NCBI GenBank assembly: GCA_025526915.1
Contig: JAHLKH010000056.1
Span: 62,001-126,000, forward strand
Direction of reading: 5' to 3'
DNA length: 64,000 bases
Source: Entophlyctis helioformis
Lineage: Eukaryota; Chytridiomycota; Chytridiomycetes; Chytridiales; Chytriomycetaceae
The first letter of the stretch is position 1; each line of letters opens with the position of its first letter. Positions 9,977-24,131 of the stretch are shown one piece after another. A program made the position numbers and the translations under genes. The notes under the pieces are model-generated. The model ran no database searches. It was not told where the DNA came from and worked only from the letters and a program-made list of their open reading frames with translations.

Positions 9977-11161
9977 TTGGCAATCGTCGCTGCTCATCGC
10001 AGCCACATCAGCCGCATTTTGCATGCGTAACGGACACGAGCCACTTGGCACCCATCACCGCCATCGAGACTTCCGATGAGAGCCCATCGGCATTCACAGC
10101 ATCCCTTGATGGATCAGTGCGACTTTGGTCGTTTCCGTCGCCGACGCCAAACGGCCGGCCGCGCTTCAGCTCAGCAGCCGTCTTTGGATCGCCCTTTCAA
10201 CCGGGCTCCATGCAATCGACCGGCACTTCAGCCGCAGCATCTATTCTTGCCCTTGTGTCGCCATTCTCACGCTCTGCTGCGCTGCCGAACCCTCTGCTGG
10301 TGTGCGCTACGCCGCAATGGCGAGATCCTGCTCTATGACGCCAGATCACCCTCGGCACATCCGCTCGCCGGATCGCCTATCCGTGCGCACAGCGGACCCA
10401 TCCACAACATCTGCGCGGGGATCGTTGGATCGCCTCTGTCGCAGCATGCCATCATCACAGCGGGAACAACAGACGGCGCTCTCCGCGCATTCGACCCACG
10501 ACTTCCACCCGAGCGTGGCAGACGCATCCTCAACATCATGAACGTCCACCCTTCTGGCGGGATTGTGGGATGCACGTCCGTCGCCTCACGGCCGCAGTAC
10601 ATTTCGACTGTTGGTGGAGCCGACGGATCTGTGCGGATTGTTGATGTGAGGAACCATAGGATGCTAGTCTCTCCTGTGCCTGCTCGTCTCAATCGTCGTA
10701 AGCCTGCTGCCAAGCACATCAATCGCACACCAAGATCCCGGCACTCATTGTCGGCGCCTCCTGTCTCATCCTGCCAGCAAATGCCGAGGCTGCCACTCTC
10801 CTCGCAGTCATTGCCAGATCTGTGTCCAGAAATTGGAGCTCCGGGATCCGTTGCATATGCGCTGATCTCAATGGCCGAATCCAGCATGCCGCGCATCTCG
10901 TCTCCGCTGGTTGCTGCAACGTGGGGCGATGGAAGCATATCCGTGCATGATGTGCTGCGAATAGAGCAAGAGTGGATCCCGCACGCAACATTATCGCCGA
11001 ATTCAGGAATGCCAACTGCATGGACGATACAGCCGATAGACGGAATCCAAAACGCATTACGATGTCTGCTGCCTGATGCGCAAACGGGCCATGTGTTTGG
11101 TGCTGGAGATGACGGCCTTGTGTGTGCGATACCTGTGGAAAGTTTGTGCCAAAACGAATGA
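9532..11161 (+). CDS. WD40-repeat protein, one-base frameshift
   Basis: The ATG at 9532 opens a frame reading MRAVQRVRVSERPLYALAVD. WD40 blades include HREWLTHVAFLPDGRFVSGA/LCLWSV, DGSVRLWSF, then RNGEILLYDAR, TDGALRAFDPR and ADGSVRIVDVRNH. The frame changes once near 10313. Removing one C from GCTACGCCGC restores a WD strand (LLVCATRNGEILLYDAR) and gives 542 codons ending at 11161, so a single-base indel or sequence error is the best explanation. A 12-residue polyglutamine run lies in the first third. It is intronless in this model. WD40 propellers scaffold protein complexes; I cannot assign an orthologue. Confidence 0.7.
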
Positions 11162-11193
11162 ATAGTTGACTGATCTTGTCAAGAGGCCAACTG

Positions 11194-11820
11194 TCAACTA
11201 ATACAATCTCGTATCTGTGGATGTCCCACATTCTCGTGCGTTGCAATGGCGCGTGCTGCTGCAAGCCATGCGTCCAAGCCACGCTGCCCATGCGCTGTGC
11301 GAATAGCCACGATCCGCTCCTCTGTGCACTCGAGCGCAAAGTGCGCAATCTCCAGCGTGTTTCCCAGATCCTCGCCGCACATGATGCAGCATGAACCGTC
11401 GTCAAACGAGTGGGCTGGGTCGAGCAGGTTGGCGTTGATGGCGCGGCGAGCAGTGAAGATGCCGCCCACACGTGCAAGCATCAGAAACCGAGTGCCTTCC
11501 GAGCGTCGCGGGTCAAAGACCGGATCTCGTATGATATTGGCTGTCTTCTGCATCTGGAACGCAGTGTAGATGGCAGCCGTGTCGCACTTGCTGGCAGACT
11601 TGAGCGTGACAGCCAAGCTGTATGCCTTGATGCGGGGCTTGCTGTCCGGGTCGCCGTCGGTCAGGCCGGGCGTGGCCATGTACCGGTTGTAGAGTTGGAT
11701 CGAGCGGCGTGTCCAGTACCAGAGGCGTCCACCAACAGGCGCTGGCTGTGCGGGGCAGAGCAGGCTGAGTGCGTTGGATGCTGCAGGTCTGTTGCTGAAC
11801 AAGGAGCAAGTGCTCAACTG
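11194..11820 (-). mobile_element. LINE C-terminal fragment with zinc-binding domain
   Basis: The minus frame ends at 11194 and has the features of the C-terminal zinc-binding region of non-LTR retrotransposon ORF2. There is LARVGGIFTARRAINANLL, then CCIMCGEDLGNTLEIAHFALEC, which is a CxxC...HxxxxC knuckle. The last residues (IATHENVGHPQ) match the LINE ends in both arms. RT blocks are absent upstream, so it is a truncated remnant. It sits 33 bp from the stop of the convergent WD40 gene. Confidence 0.8.
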
Positions 11821-14136
11821 CAGCTCTCACAGTTCCCAGCTGAACCCTGGTTGCTTCGTGGCGTGCCGGCGTGGGATTATCATCAAGCAGATCGGGTCAT
11901 ACCGCGAGTCCCGCTCAGACACTGGTCATGCTCGCTGTCTGTTTGGCGATGCTGCCTCGTTGGCACCGGCGACTGACGAGCAACGGAGCATGAACGGTCG
12001 GTTATCGAGTGGCACAGAGACGGACGGCTTTGGCAGTCTTGACAGATGTTGCCTTGTGGATTGAGTTGGAGTTGAATCAAGAGCAGCACATGGCTTGTAT
12101 GTTGAGACAGCAGGCGGGATGGACCGTACAGGGCAGAGCGTGCCGGACACTGTTGACTTTTAGCCATTCCGTCAAGACGACGGGCCACCCGATCGCGACG
12201 TGATCGTATTGATCGAGTGATCAAGAGCAGGATCAGGCCAACGTCTTTGTCAGCTGTTGTTGCTGCATAAACACGCGCCGTTCTTCAAGCGGTTAGGCCC
12301 GGTTGATCGATCAATCGAGACACGCGCGTCAGGCACGACACTCAGCCCCGATGAGACCGACCAACGCCCAGCAGCGCCACTTCCGTCGCAGCCACCGAGC
12401 CAAGCCAACCGTTCAAGTGGCCAGTTGGTTGCCCGCACCGCTCACCTCTGCGGTTGTTTGCCTGGCTTTGCCTCTGAGGCTTCTTTTGACACTGCCCTGT
12501 CTTTGGTCCTGGCCGAGTACTTGGCTGGACACTTTACCTGGAGCAGACGCCAGCGAAGCCGTTCAAGCCGCACGAAGAGCACCAACAGCGGGTGGCGCAA
12601 GAACCGCGACAGGGCAACAACAGCAACGACAACAACGACAACAGCGACTTGAAGCGCTGCCAACCCGCCTGCAGCCCGCCTGCCACCAACCTTCAACCAG
12701 CGCTGAGCGTCAGCAGCAGCACTGCGACGGGCATCGGTATCAAGCAAATCCAATCTGCCGCCGCCTCAGCCGCAGCCCCCGCCAGCGGCCTCCGCCAACA
12801 GCCAACAACACGCAAACTACGCACCCAGCGAACCAAGCGAGACCGACCCTTGACCAAGCCGGCCGGCAGGACCAAAACCAGTCGGAATCGAAGCGCTCGT
12901 CTCGAGATCAAACACATCGATTGCCAGCAGACGCCAGCAGCCGAGAGAGAAAGATTCGCCGACGGCCCCCTCACTGCCAGCAGCCAGCCCTGTGCACTCG
13001 ACGGCCTTTGACTCGACGTTGCTCGACCGCGAACAAGACCCCCACGCCGTACGGCTCGCTGTGTGTTTGCACGCCTGCACGCCTGCACGCCTACACGCCT
13101 TCACGTCTCGCTCTCATCTGCCGCATCTGCCGCATCTGCCGTATTTGCCGGCCCAGCCGACCGCCTGCTGGCTCTTCTTTCCCCCGCCGAGCCGAGCACG
13201 CTGCTTGACGACACAACGCCAACTGCTGCCTTTCGTTCGGGCGGCGCAATCACCACCAAGCGAGCGACAGCATACCAAGGTGCGTTCGGTTTGTGCGCTG
13301 CTGGTGCCCACTGCCCCCTGTCCGGCCGCCCCAGTAGCCGGACTCTGTCTGCGTCTTTACCATCACCATCACCGCCAGTACCACCACCACCACCACAACA
13401 ACCACCACCACCGCAGTCAGCCCTCTCTGTCACTGCCTGCGCCGTTGCCAGCGTTGATGCTCGACTGTCCATGTGTTGTCGGCGCAGATTGGTCAGGATG
13501 CTCAGCAGCCACATCCACCCTTACCTCCTTCCTTTGAAAGAGAGAGCATGTGTGTGTGTGCACTGTGCATCGAGAGCTGACTGTCCGCACCCTCAACCAA
13601 AACGCAGACCCCCGCCAGCCTGGCCACAGCAGAACAGCCCCCGACCACACCCGCCCAAGTGCAGCCCCGACCCCCAACGCCAGCACAACCAAAGACACCA
13701 GATCACCCCTTGGTCATCACCTGTTTGCCGCCGCCATTTTCTTCCGACTTCCGCTTGCTCTCCAGCTTCTCGGACCAAACAACAAGCTGCCGTCTCAGTT
13801 CCGATCGATCGTTGACTCATCGGCCAGTCCCCCATTACTGTTCACTCGGATTCGCCCGCTCTGCACCTGCCGACCACTGCACCACATCGCCAGGCAGCCA
13901 GCGCCATCTGTCAACCCATCCAAGTCGTTTGTGGTGCGTGCTGCAAACGCGCCAATCTCCCACATGGATGCGTCATCTCAACTAACCGCTTCTCTTGACG
14001 CCTGCAATGACCGATATCTGCTGGATCAGGATCCCGCTTGCGCTTGTGCTTGTACTTGTACTTGTGCTAGCGCTTCTGGCTCTGCTTCTGTTGCCTGCTT
14101 GCCGTTTGCATCAGCAGCACTGCAGCCCGGCTTTTG
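11821..14136. other. 2.3 kb gene-poor stretch
   Basis: No open frame here looks like protein. The first part may be further LINE remnant. From about 12600 the + strand becomes strongly C- and A-rich with simple runs (ACCACCACC near 13370, CGCCTGCACGCCTGCACGC near 13070, GCCGCATCTGCCGCATC near 13110). It probably includes the promoter and 5' UTR of the following zinc-finger gene. Confidence 0.4.
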
Positions 14137-17100
14137 ATGGATCAGACCAACCCGTCCCTTCAAGACAGCTGGCATAGCGGTCAACAACGGGGACAGGGTC
14201 AGCACGATGGCGATCAGCACGAGCATGGCCATAAAGCGCCACCGCAGCAGCCCGATGGACATGCAGCGGAACAGCAGAAACAACAAGGACAGCAGCAACA
14301 AGGCAATCGACTGGATGTACCGCATGGCCAAAAGGAGGACAGTGAATCAATCACTCCGACGCAACACTCTCCACATCCTAGCCGCGACTCAGGGACAGCT
14401 GCTCTTGACGACAGCCTTGAGGGCAGACCGACTCCAGCAACGCAGCCGACTGAGCATAGCAGCGGGTCTGTGGCAGCTACGACACCAGTTCAGGCATCCA
14501 CACTGGCCTTTCAGCCTGCTGGCCCGCCGGATCGTCAGCAGCTGCCGCGGAGCGATCAAGTCCTCTCGTCTCGCTTGCTGCTCTCTTGGATCTTTGGTTC
14601 GCCTGAGGCTCCGTCCAGCCGCTCGGCTCAAACTGGGCCCATGTCTCAGGCACCGGTATCGGATGCTGCTCGCAATGCCACCGCGTCAAGCAAGCTGTTG
14701 TTTAGTGTCGGAACTGCTGCTTCCAATGCTGCTGCCTCGGCGGGACAGTCTGCGTCTGTTCAACCTTCCGTCCTGCCCATGCCACGCCCTGAGCTCGATG
14801 CTTCTCACCGCGTCGACCTTGGGAGGCTTTCCCGCCCCACGTCTGGCTTGTCATTTCGCGGAGCCATGCCGGGGTTCCAGACGTCGCCTCCGTCGTCAGC
14901 CCAGCACCTTGATCGGTCCCTTGTTCTGGCGCCGAGTGATGCGAGCGATGGGAATGATGCGCACAAGCCTCGCCAGGTACGTTGGCAAAGCATCGCCTTG
15001 CCAGACTGTCTCTCTCTCTCTCTCTCCCCCTCAGTACCCATTCCCGCCACCGGGTCCGCCATACGCGGGCATTGCCGCCACCTGCAGCCACGGTCTGCGT
15101 GCTGTCGGCGCGCTCGCCCGTTGTGGCACTCGGCTCCGAATGACTCGTGCTTGCGCCGTCTGCACCAAAAAGACGCGTCACTGTGCCACCTCAGAACCAA
15201 CTGACCCAACAAACCAATTCTCGCTTTCCCCCTCTCCTGCTTGCGCTGGCGTCGGCCTGGCCACCGTCCCTGCCGCCGCTCGCCATGTCGCCGCCGCTGC
15301 CGCCCCTGCCGCCGCCTGCCCCGCTGGATCCCCACGGCCCGCCTCTTGTCCTGGCGCAGGCCGAGGCTCTTCACCAGCAGTCCTCGAGCCACCACCGCGC
15401 TCACTCTCACGGCCAGTATGTCCACACCGACCATGACTACAGCCACGCCCATGACTACGGCCACGGCCACGACCGGCAGCCACCACAGCAGCACTTTGAC
15501 AGCAACACGCAAAACTCGCAGCCCAACTACGTCGGCCAGCAAGCACACCGCTCTTCAGGCGACTCATCGCAGGCGCATCAACCACCACCGCCGTATCCCC
15601 AGTATCCGCAGTATCCGCAGCACCCGCCGTATCCACACGACCAGCACTCGCACCAGCGCCACCAGCAGCAGCCGAATCGCCACCAGCAGACACTTGAGCA
15701 TTCTAATTTGCAGCCAGCGCCTCGTCTGCAGCCCCAGCGACCCAGTGAGCCGACCCGCGCGCCGTCTGCCTCGGACGGCTCCCAGACTCGACGCCTGGAG
15801 CTTGGATACGGGTATGGCCCAGTGCGCGACTCCGACCCTGCCGCCGCTCCTGCCGCTGCCCTGTGTCCTCGCACTCGCACTCGCACTCGCACTCGCACTC
15901 GCACTCGCACCCGCACTCGCACGGCCCACTCCAGGCAGCACCATACGCTGGCCAAGCCATGTCTGCATCTGCGATGCCCGCGATGCCCGCGATGCCGTCT
16001 GTACCCGCTGTACCCGCTGTACCCGCTGTCCGCGCGACTCGCGACACAGATCCCCACCACGCCGCCTTGCCATTTTCGACAGACCGGCCGGAGCAAGCCC
16101 ACCACGTTGCTATCCAGCGTCACCAATCCTCCCCGCCCCCCACCAACAGCAACAGCAACAGCAACACCACCACCCCCACCACTCGTCGCAGGGCTGGACG
16201 CCCGCTCAGACAAACCCGCTGGCCTCCCGGCAGCCTTTCTCGACGACGTCTGCGGCCGTCATGGACCAGCCACCTGCACCGCAAGCGCCGTATCCGCAAC
16301 ACCACGCAGCAGGCTCTGCCTACCCGCCCCTCTGCCGGCTGCTCATGCGCCCACTGACGTTCAGCGGCAGGTCCCATGGCACAGCCAAGCATCATTTGAG
16401 CCGCCGCCGTCTGGCGCTGCTGCCGGCGCGTCGGAGCAAGCCCCGCTATCTCGGCCCATCGAGCCCTCTCGCCCTGACGCGTTGGCCGCGTGGGCCGACT
16501 CCCCAGCGGCAAGCCGACCCAGTAGCGCCGTCGCCACGGCCCAGATACCCGCCTCTGGCTCGGCCATGGCACAGCCGTTGTCTGTGAGCGCTGCCCCCAG
16601 CAGCACCAGCACCAGCAGCAGCGTCGGCACTGGCACCGGCACCACCGTCATGGCCACCACCACCAGCACCATGACCACGACCAACACCACCACCAACACC
16701 AGCATCCATCGACAGCCGCCTCTCGTCTGGTTCGACGCGACGCCGGGGAGCCTCGGCGCTTTGCTGCCCAGACTGCGGCGCCTGGTCTCGGGCCTCCTAC
16801 TGGGCCGCATGCCTCTGGCCGTCATACAGAATCCCTCGGGCCGCACACCGACGCCAGGTACTACCCGTATCCACCGCCCATCCAGCAGGAGCAGCGGCAA
16901 CACCAGCAGCACTACTATGGCCAGCCGTACCAGCAGCAGCAGCAGCAGCAGCAGCAGTATGCCCAGTCGTACTACCCCCACGCCGGCCAGCCCCACTACT
17001 CTGACCAGTATCCCGGCCAGCCGCAATACCCGAATCACGAGTACTACCGCCAGCAGCAGCCTTTCAACCCGCAGATGTACCCGTATCCGCAGTACGCCAA

Positions 17101-20100
17101 GACCCACGCCGACTACCTGCCAGCTGTCTCTCAGCACGATGGCGCGACTTTGGGCGATCCGTCCATGGCCCCTCCTTCCGTCGTCGTGTCGCGGCCGCCC
17201 AGTCGGCAGCACTTCCATGTCCGGCAGAGCATGCCAAACACAGGCAGCCAGCCTGACCTGTATCTACGATCCGGCTCTGCTTCTGCGTCTGCTTCGGCGT
17301 CTGCTTCCACTGTGCATCGCTCAAACTCAGGTATGCCTCCTGCTGGCCATGTTTCAATCTGCCTGCTTGGATGCAACAGATTGCCCTCCAAGGCTATCCA
17401 GCCATCACCCAGAAGCATTTACACAACGACGCCCATGCCTTAGATTCAAGTGCTTATGGACGCCTTCGCAACCATCCAGACTCGCGTGCCAGCAACGTGG
17501 CCATCTACAGTCCATCCTCGTCGTCCGTGGCTCTGTCGACCTACGACTCTTCCGTGCTGGCCCCGTCTTCCGCGGCTGCTTCTGCCGTATCGCTGACAGC
17601 TCATCCGAGCGATCATGCAGGCAGCACAGATACCCTTGGTAAGCGGCAACGGTCTCCGACACTGCCCAACCATGAGCTGGCAATCTCGCCGAGCGACCAA
17701 GGCTTCCACACCAAACGTGCTCGCGATTCGCTGGGCGAGCGATACCAACAACAGCCATGATTCAAGCGTTGCATCCGCGTCTGTGTCTGCGTCTGATCTG
17801 TCATATGCACCAAGGCAGGCCGGTGCTGCACAGCAACCACACCAGCTGCATCATCAACCCACACCCCACTCCGGACCACCGCTCTCTGATCCCCAACCGA
17901 CTAATCTTCACGGCCGTGACATGGGCTATAATTACGAGGTGCCCAACTGCAGCCGCCTCATCTGTATCAACAACCGCCGCATCCGAGTCAGCCGTATCCC
18001 CAACACACGTCGTATGATACGCAAGCTTCTTATCAGCAGTACGCGTACAATCCATCAGCACAGCCGCAGCCATACCAAGCATTGCAGCACCAGCACCAGC
18101 AACCGCACCAGCACCAGCACCAGCAACACAACCCCGCGTTACCAGTCTCTGCATTATGGATATCCTGCGTACGGCTACCAGTACAATTACCAGACGGCCT
18201 ATGCACACGCACCGCAAGCTCCGCCGCTGCAATCCTCTGGATATCCTTCCCATAATGACAAGACCGCTTGGTTGGCCCTGCCGATTCTGAGCTGATGAAT
18301 GAGAGCATCGCAGCATCTGTGCTGAGCGACTCCCAAAGAAGAGCGTACTCGTCGCATCATCCATATGCTGATGCATCCATACCCACAGCAGACGTGCCCA
18401 CATCATATGACCGCCAAGCAACGTCTGGCTTGTCTGCTGCGTCTGGCATGTCTGCTGTGCCTGCCTCGTCTGGATCAGGTGCCTATGACTCCATGCCATC
18501 GGCCGCCTACTCCAATGCACCGCATGCCGGTACGTATCTGTGGGCATGGAAAGCTCCTTTTGTGTTGCACGCGGCCGCAAGGAGGCGGCTCACAACTGAC
18601 ACTCTTCCTTTGAACCATCTGAACGTGTCTGCTACCAACAGGCACATTCCAGTCGTATGAGCGAGCATCGCCCACACTGTCGTCATATCCCAACACGTCC
18701 AACACATCCTCGGCTGCAAACACTGCCCCTTCGTCACCCGTGCATGGCGTCTATGGCCCAATGTGCATGACGTTGGCGGGTCACCTACACGACTGCGTCC
18801 GCAGGCACACACACGTCCACACAGGCATCCCAAGGCCACCTCGAGATCCTCGTCTGCCGCAGGCGGCTCAGCATCAGCAGGCGGTAGCAGCGCAACGTCG
18901 GGCCATCTTACGACGCCGACGCAAGCCAACCCGCTGTCCTCGGCCCCCGTGTCGCGGCCGTTCAAGTGTCCGTACTAGAGTGCCACAAGACGTACAAGAA
19001 CCCAAACGGCCTCAAGTACCATCTCATCTACTTCCATGGTGAGTTGCCGGCGTCGAGTGGCGGCGTGCCCGCAAGCATGCCTCGCAGCACGAGCACGGCC
19101 AGCGGTGGCTTCGCCAGTCCTATTCCAACACGCGATGCTCATAACGGAAGCACGGCTCCAAGTTCCAGTGGTGGGCATCATCATCATCCAGCCAACTGCT
19201 GCTTCGTCGTCTGCCGACGTGTCGGTATCGACTGCGTCTGGAGCACAGCAGGGTGCGCACCATCGCAGCAGCCACGGCAGAACGTCGTCGTCTGTTCCAC
19301 CAGAGGGCCGTGCAGGAGGACTGGCTCGAACTCGGCATTGGGCAGCACTGATGCGCAGGATGGCAGTGCGAGAGCTCCCTCAAGTCGATCGGTGTCGCCT
19401 TCACACGACATGCTGACGCCGACCACGTCCTCTGCTGCGACCGTGCCGCCTGCGACTCAAGTGCCGCGCTTCATCCATCCCGCGTATCTCCGGTACATCT
19501 GCCCGCTCTCTGAGGCGTGCACCAAGCGGTACAAGAACATTGGCGGCTTACGGTACCATCTCACGCATTCGCATTCCGAAAAAGACGAGGAGGAGGTTCG
19601 CAAGATTCTAGCGTATGCGCGTCAGAGGGCAGAGACCGTGTCGTCGGCAGAAGAGGCGTTTCCATACAGCGGGTCTGCTCTTGCGGCGGCAACAGCGGCT
19701 GCGGCGACTGCTGCTGCTGCGTTGGCTGCAGCGTCGGGGTCAGGCTCGGTTCCAACCTCGGCCTCGGCCTCTACATCAGTGTCTGCGTCCGTCTCCGTGT
19801 CTGCGTCCGCGTCTGTTGCAGGCGGCACGGGTGCAAGTGGGGGCTCGAGTGCTCCTGGATCGACATCGGCCTCGCTGGCCGCATCGCCTGCACAGGCGTT
19901 TGGCGGGATTGGGTCGGCATCCACATCTGCGTCAGCAAGCTCGCAGGCGTCGCTCAAGGCCGTGTACGCCATAAGCACGACGGCCATGGACGTGGACACC
20001 AAGCCACCGGGCACGCGCGAGTATACGTCGGCTGCCACGGATGGGTTCGCGCCTACCACGCAGTCGACAGACACGATGAATACCATGGCTGTCGAGCCCC

Positions 20101-20875
20101 TTGACCATCTCAATGCCAGTGGGAGCTCGGGATACCGTCATGGCCAGACCTTGGACTCGCAGGACGTGCAGCGGATGTCGTCGGCCGCATCAATGTCTCA
20201 TGGGCCAGACGATCGCCTTCCAGTCGTGGAGCCATGCAGCAGCACTTGCAGCAACACTTGCATCAGCAGCAGCTCAGCAGCACCAGCATAGACACCGCTA
20301 TCTTCTCCATGGCCGCCACAGCGCCACCTCACCGCTGGTGACCCTGGCGGCCTCTGGACGCACGGCGGCTGGCGTGGCCGATTCAACCCTGACGTTTGTG
20401 TCCGACCCCAACCTGAACACTCTGACGAGCATGTCAAGCAGCACCAGCAGTGACGGCGGCAACGACGACGCCAAGAAGCGCCACCACAGCACAGCGAGTC
20501 GCTCCAATGCTGAAGGCGAGGCAGCAGCGACAGCAGCAACAGCTGGAGGAGCTTCTTATTCACAGACAGACGGCGAGTTCGCGTTGGACAATCCAGACGT
20601 GGCGGGCGGCAGCGTGTCGTCGCTCAAGATGCAGACTCTCAAGATCTCGTCACGCGACTCGAGTTTCCACAGCGAGACCCTGACGGCCGACGAGCACCTG
20701 CAGATCGAAGAGTCGGCCAAGCACCACCACCGCAGCGGCAGCAGAAGCAGCAGCAGGAATACCGACACGGGCTCGATCACCGGCAGCTGGGCGATGGCGT
20801 CGATGCGACCAATAAAGGCAGTTTGTGTATTACTATCGTTACCTGATTTGCATTTTCGATGGACGAGCAGCGCCA
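14137..20875 (+). CDS. SFP1-like two-C2H2 zinc-finger transcription factor, frame broken many times
   Basis: The ATG at 14137 starts a clean 280-codon exon to a donor at 14977; the acceptor is at 15034. Downstream, low-complexity protein (His/Gln/Tyr/Pro-rich) continues, but the natural-looking frame switches near 15855, 16140, 16300, 16600, 17750, 18150, 18780, 18970, 19180, 19320 and 20240. Clear introns lie at 17332-17450 and 18530-18651. Two fingers resemble the split fingers of yeast Sfp1. Finger 1 is FKCP...ECHKTYKNPNGLKYH near 18960-19035, with a one-base loss inside the knuckle. Finger 2 is YICPLSEACTKRYKNIGGLRYH, 19494-19575. Sfp1 controls ribosome biogenesis genes. An AATAAA lies at 20811. 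It is either a pseudogene or badly affected by sequence errors. Confidence 0.55.
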
Positions 20876-22756
20876 ACGAGGACCGCCGGCATGGGTTGCG
20901 TATCCGTCATCGGGCAGCGTGGCCAAGAAGGCAAGAAAGGCCAAGGCCAAGGCCATAGCCGGGTCGATCGATCAGCACGGCGCTGCACCAGCACCGCCCG
21001 CCAATGGCTGCTACTTCTGGGTGCGCTCGGTGCATGGCTGGACATGGACATGGACATGGCTGGGAATGGATGGATGGAGGCGGGTTGGCTGACGTTGTGG
21101 ATCGACAAGGTGGCCAACAAGCGACGGTACTGCAAGCTGCTGGCCAATGCAGGCAGACGGTTCTGCGTGGAGCACGACGTGGACGATGCTACGGGTGCCA
21201 GGCTGCGGACCCCATGTCCGCTGTATCCCAAGCAGTGGGTCGCTTTCTGTCTGTCTGCCTGTCTGTCTACCTGTCCGCTCGCCGTTTGGCTGACGTTGAT
21301 GCACCGGCTCGGCAGCTTGGTCGCCACCAAGGACCTTGACAAGCACCTGCTCAAGTGTGTGCACAGACCCAAACCGCCGCCGGCATGCTTCCATCTTGAC
21401 GTCAACCGAGGTGCACCGATCGCTGCTCCTTCGTCTGTGCAGACCGAGACGGCAGCAGAGGGCGACGATGGCGAGCATCGGTCAGCCAACGTTTTGGCAA
21501 CGCTGCCTCGCGAGGCGTTTGACCACTTTGTGGCCAAGCTCAACGGGATCTGGGATGCGCTCGTGGCCGACAAGCCAGACATTCCTCTTGTGGTTCTTGG
21601 CCATGCTGTGATGGCCGATCGTCTGGCCGAGACGCATCAGGGCAAGCACGCTTTGCAGCAGGTGTGTCCAAGCAACCGTGTATTGTGCATGAATGGCCGC
21701 CGTCTGGTTCTGACAAGCGCCATCGATCGTCACAGGCGTCTCTACTTGGACACCTGGAGCAGAAGAAGCTGCTTGAACCCAACACCTGCTATGTCGAGTA
21801 CGGTTGTGGCAAAGGTTTGTGTTTGTGGGCTGGCTCGTTAGTGGGCAGCCAATGAATCCAACTAACTCTGGTTGCGAGCCAGGCGAGATGACTCGCTACG
21901 TGCACATGGCGTCGCCCAGCCAAGACAACCGATACATTCTCATTGATCGTCGCACAGCCCAGCTCAAGCTCGAGTACGACTTTCGCAAGCAGGCCAGATG
22001 GGAGTGTCTGACCATGGACATCAAGGATCTCGATCTCACTCTTGTGGCGGACGTGACTCGCCAGCCGATCGTGGCCGTCTCCAAACACCTGTGCGGTGTC
22101 GCAACCGACCTGTCATTGCGGAGCATCGAGCGGCACATGGACGTGCATGGCGTTGATGCGATCAGGGCATTGTCATCGCGCTCTGCTGCCACCAGATCTG
22201 CAACTACCGCGACTACGTGAACCGCGAGTATCTGCAGCGGATGGGCGTCACGCCGGAGCTGTTCCGTGTTCTGGCTGCTGTGAGCACGTGGCTGGTTTGC
22301 GGTGCACCGACTGCATCCAAGAGTGCCAACAAGGACAGCGGGCCGCGTGAAGAGGGCGATGGGAGCGTGGATGGCAATGACAACGAAGACGACGAGAACG
22401 AGGATCGCGCTCGTGCAGAGGATGCGGCCGTGACCGAGGCAAGGCAGACGGCCGATGGGTGAGTTGGCGAGCATGGCACGGTATAGCATGGCTCGATCAT
22501 TGCGATACTGACGACAGTGGTGCGCTGGATGCGGCATAGGGGGCATTGGTCTGGGCTGTCGTTTGAAGAGCGGGAGCAGCTCGGATACAAATGTAAGCGC
22601 ATTCTGGACTATGGGCGATGCGAGCACCTCCGGCGACTGGGCTTGCAGTGCGAGCTGGTGCGCTACGTGGACCGATCAACGAGTCTCGAGAATGTTGCGC
22701 TGCTGGCTTGGTCGTCTCCCTCGTCCGCTGCTCCACCACACTCGTCTGCACAATGA
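20859..22756 (+). CDS. TRM13: TRM13 tRNA 2'-O-methyltransferase (position 4)
   Basis: Exons are 20859-21020, 21110-21234, 21316-21661, 21736-21814, 21883-22458 and 22518-22756. The protein starts with a CCCH-like finger (GCYFW...RRYCK, RRFCVEH). A CHHC finger follows (CPLYPKH...DLDKHLLKC), split by intron 2. The methyltransferase domain has ASLLGHL, the SAM site YVEYGCGKG, then KHLCGVATDL and ALCCHQICNYRDYVN. The C-terminal block is LSFEEREQLGYKCKRILDYGR. This enzyme methylates the 2'-OH of nucleotide 4 of some tRNAs. One G appears lost in AGGG near 22168. The last intron joins one base out of phase, so the final exon boundary is uncertain. Confidence 0.9.
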
Positions 22757-22984
22757 ATCTGCAAGTGTACAAGGCAGGCGTGTATGGCAGGTGTGCATGG
22801 CAGGCGTTCTTTGAGCGTTGAGACGCGCCACCTTCTCGGACATTTCGCAATTGTGCTCGGCAGCGTCCACCGACCGCAGACGCAGGCGTACGCACAGGCG
22901 GACTTAGACGCAGCAGACAGCCGGCCACAGCAGAAGCAGCAGCAGCAGCAGTAGCGGAAGCAGAGGCATACACACACACCGGAC

Positions 22985-23856
<872 letters not shown>

Positions 23857-24131
23857 TCCGTGTATGCGTCCCGTGTTGTGCTCGGCCCGCCTCCACAACT
23901 CTCTCTCTCTCTCCCTCTCTCTCTCCCGACTTTTACGCCACACATCTTGTTCATCTTCTACCCGCTTGTCGGCAGCCGCAGTCACACTCCATGCACAGCA
24001 CAATCATCCAATCCAAGCCACCCTTCCACCACGAGCTAATGAATATCTCCCGTTACACCCCCACCGACCCCGAAATGCATGCAAGCAAGCAAACAAGCAA
24101 AGGAACATGACCGACACGCCAGGATTTGGTT

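Noticed and set aside
10255..10326. Intron in the WD40 gene in place of the frameshift
   Set aside because: GT/AG sites exist and would keep frame, but removal would delete a good WD strand (LLVCAT..NGEILLYD); a one-base indel explains the sequence better.
15870..15915. Arg-Thr repeat protein segment
   Set aside because: A hexanucleotide repeat (CGCACT) read in the wrong frame; the frame giving Ser-His repeats fits the surrounding His/Gln-rich protein.
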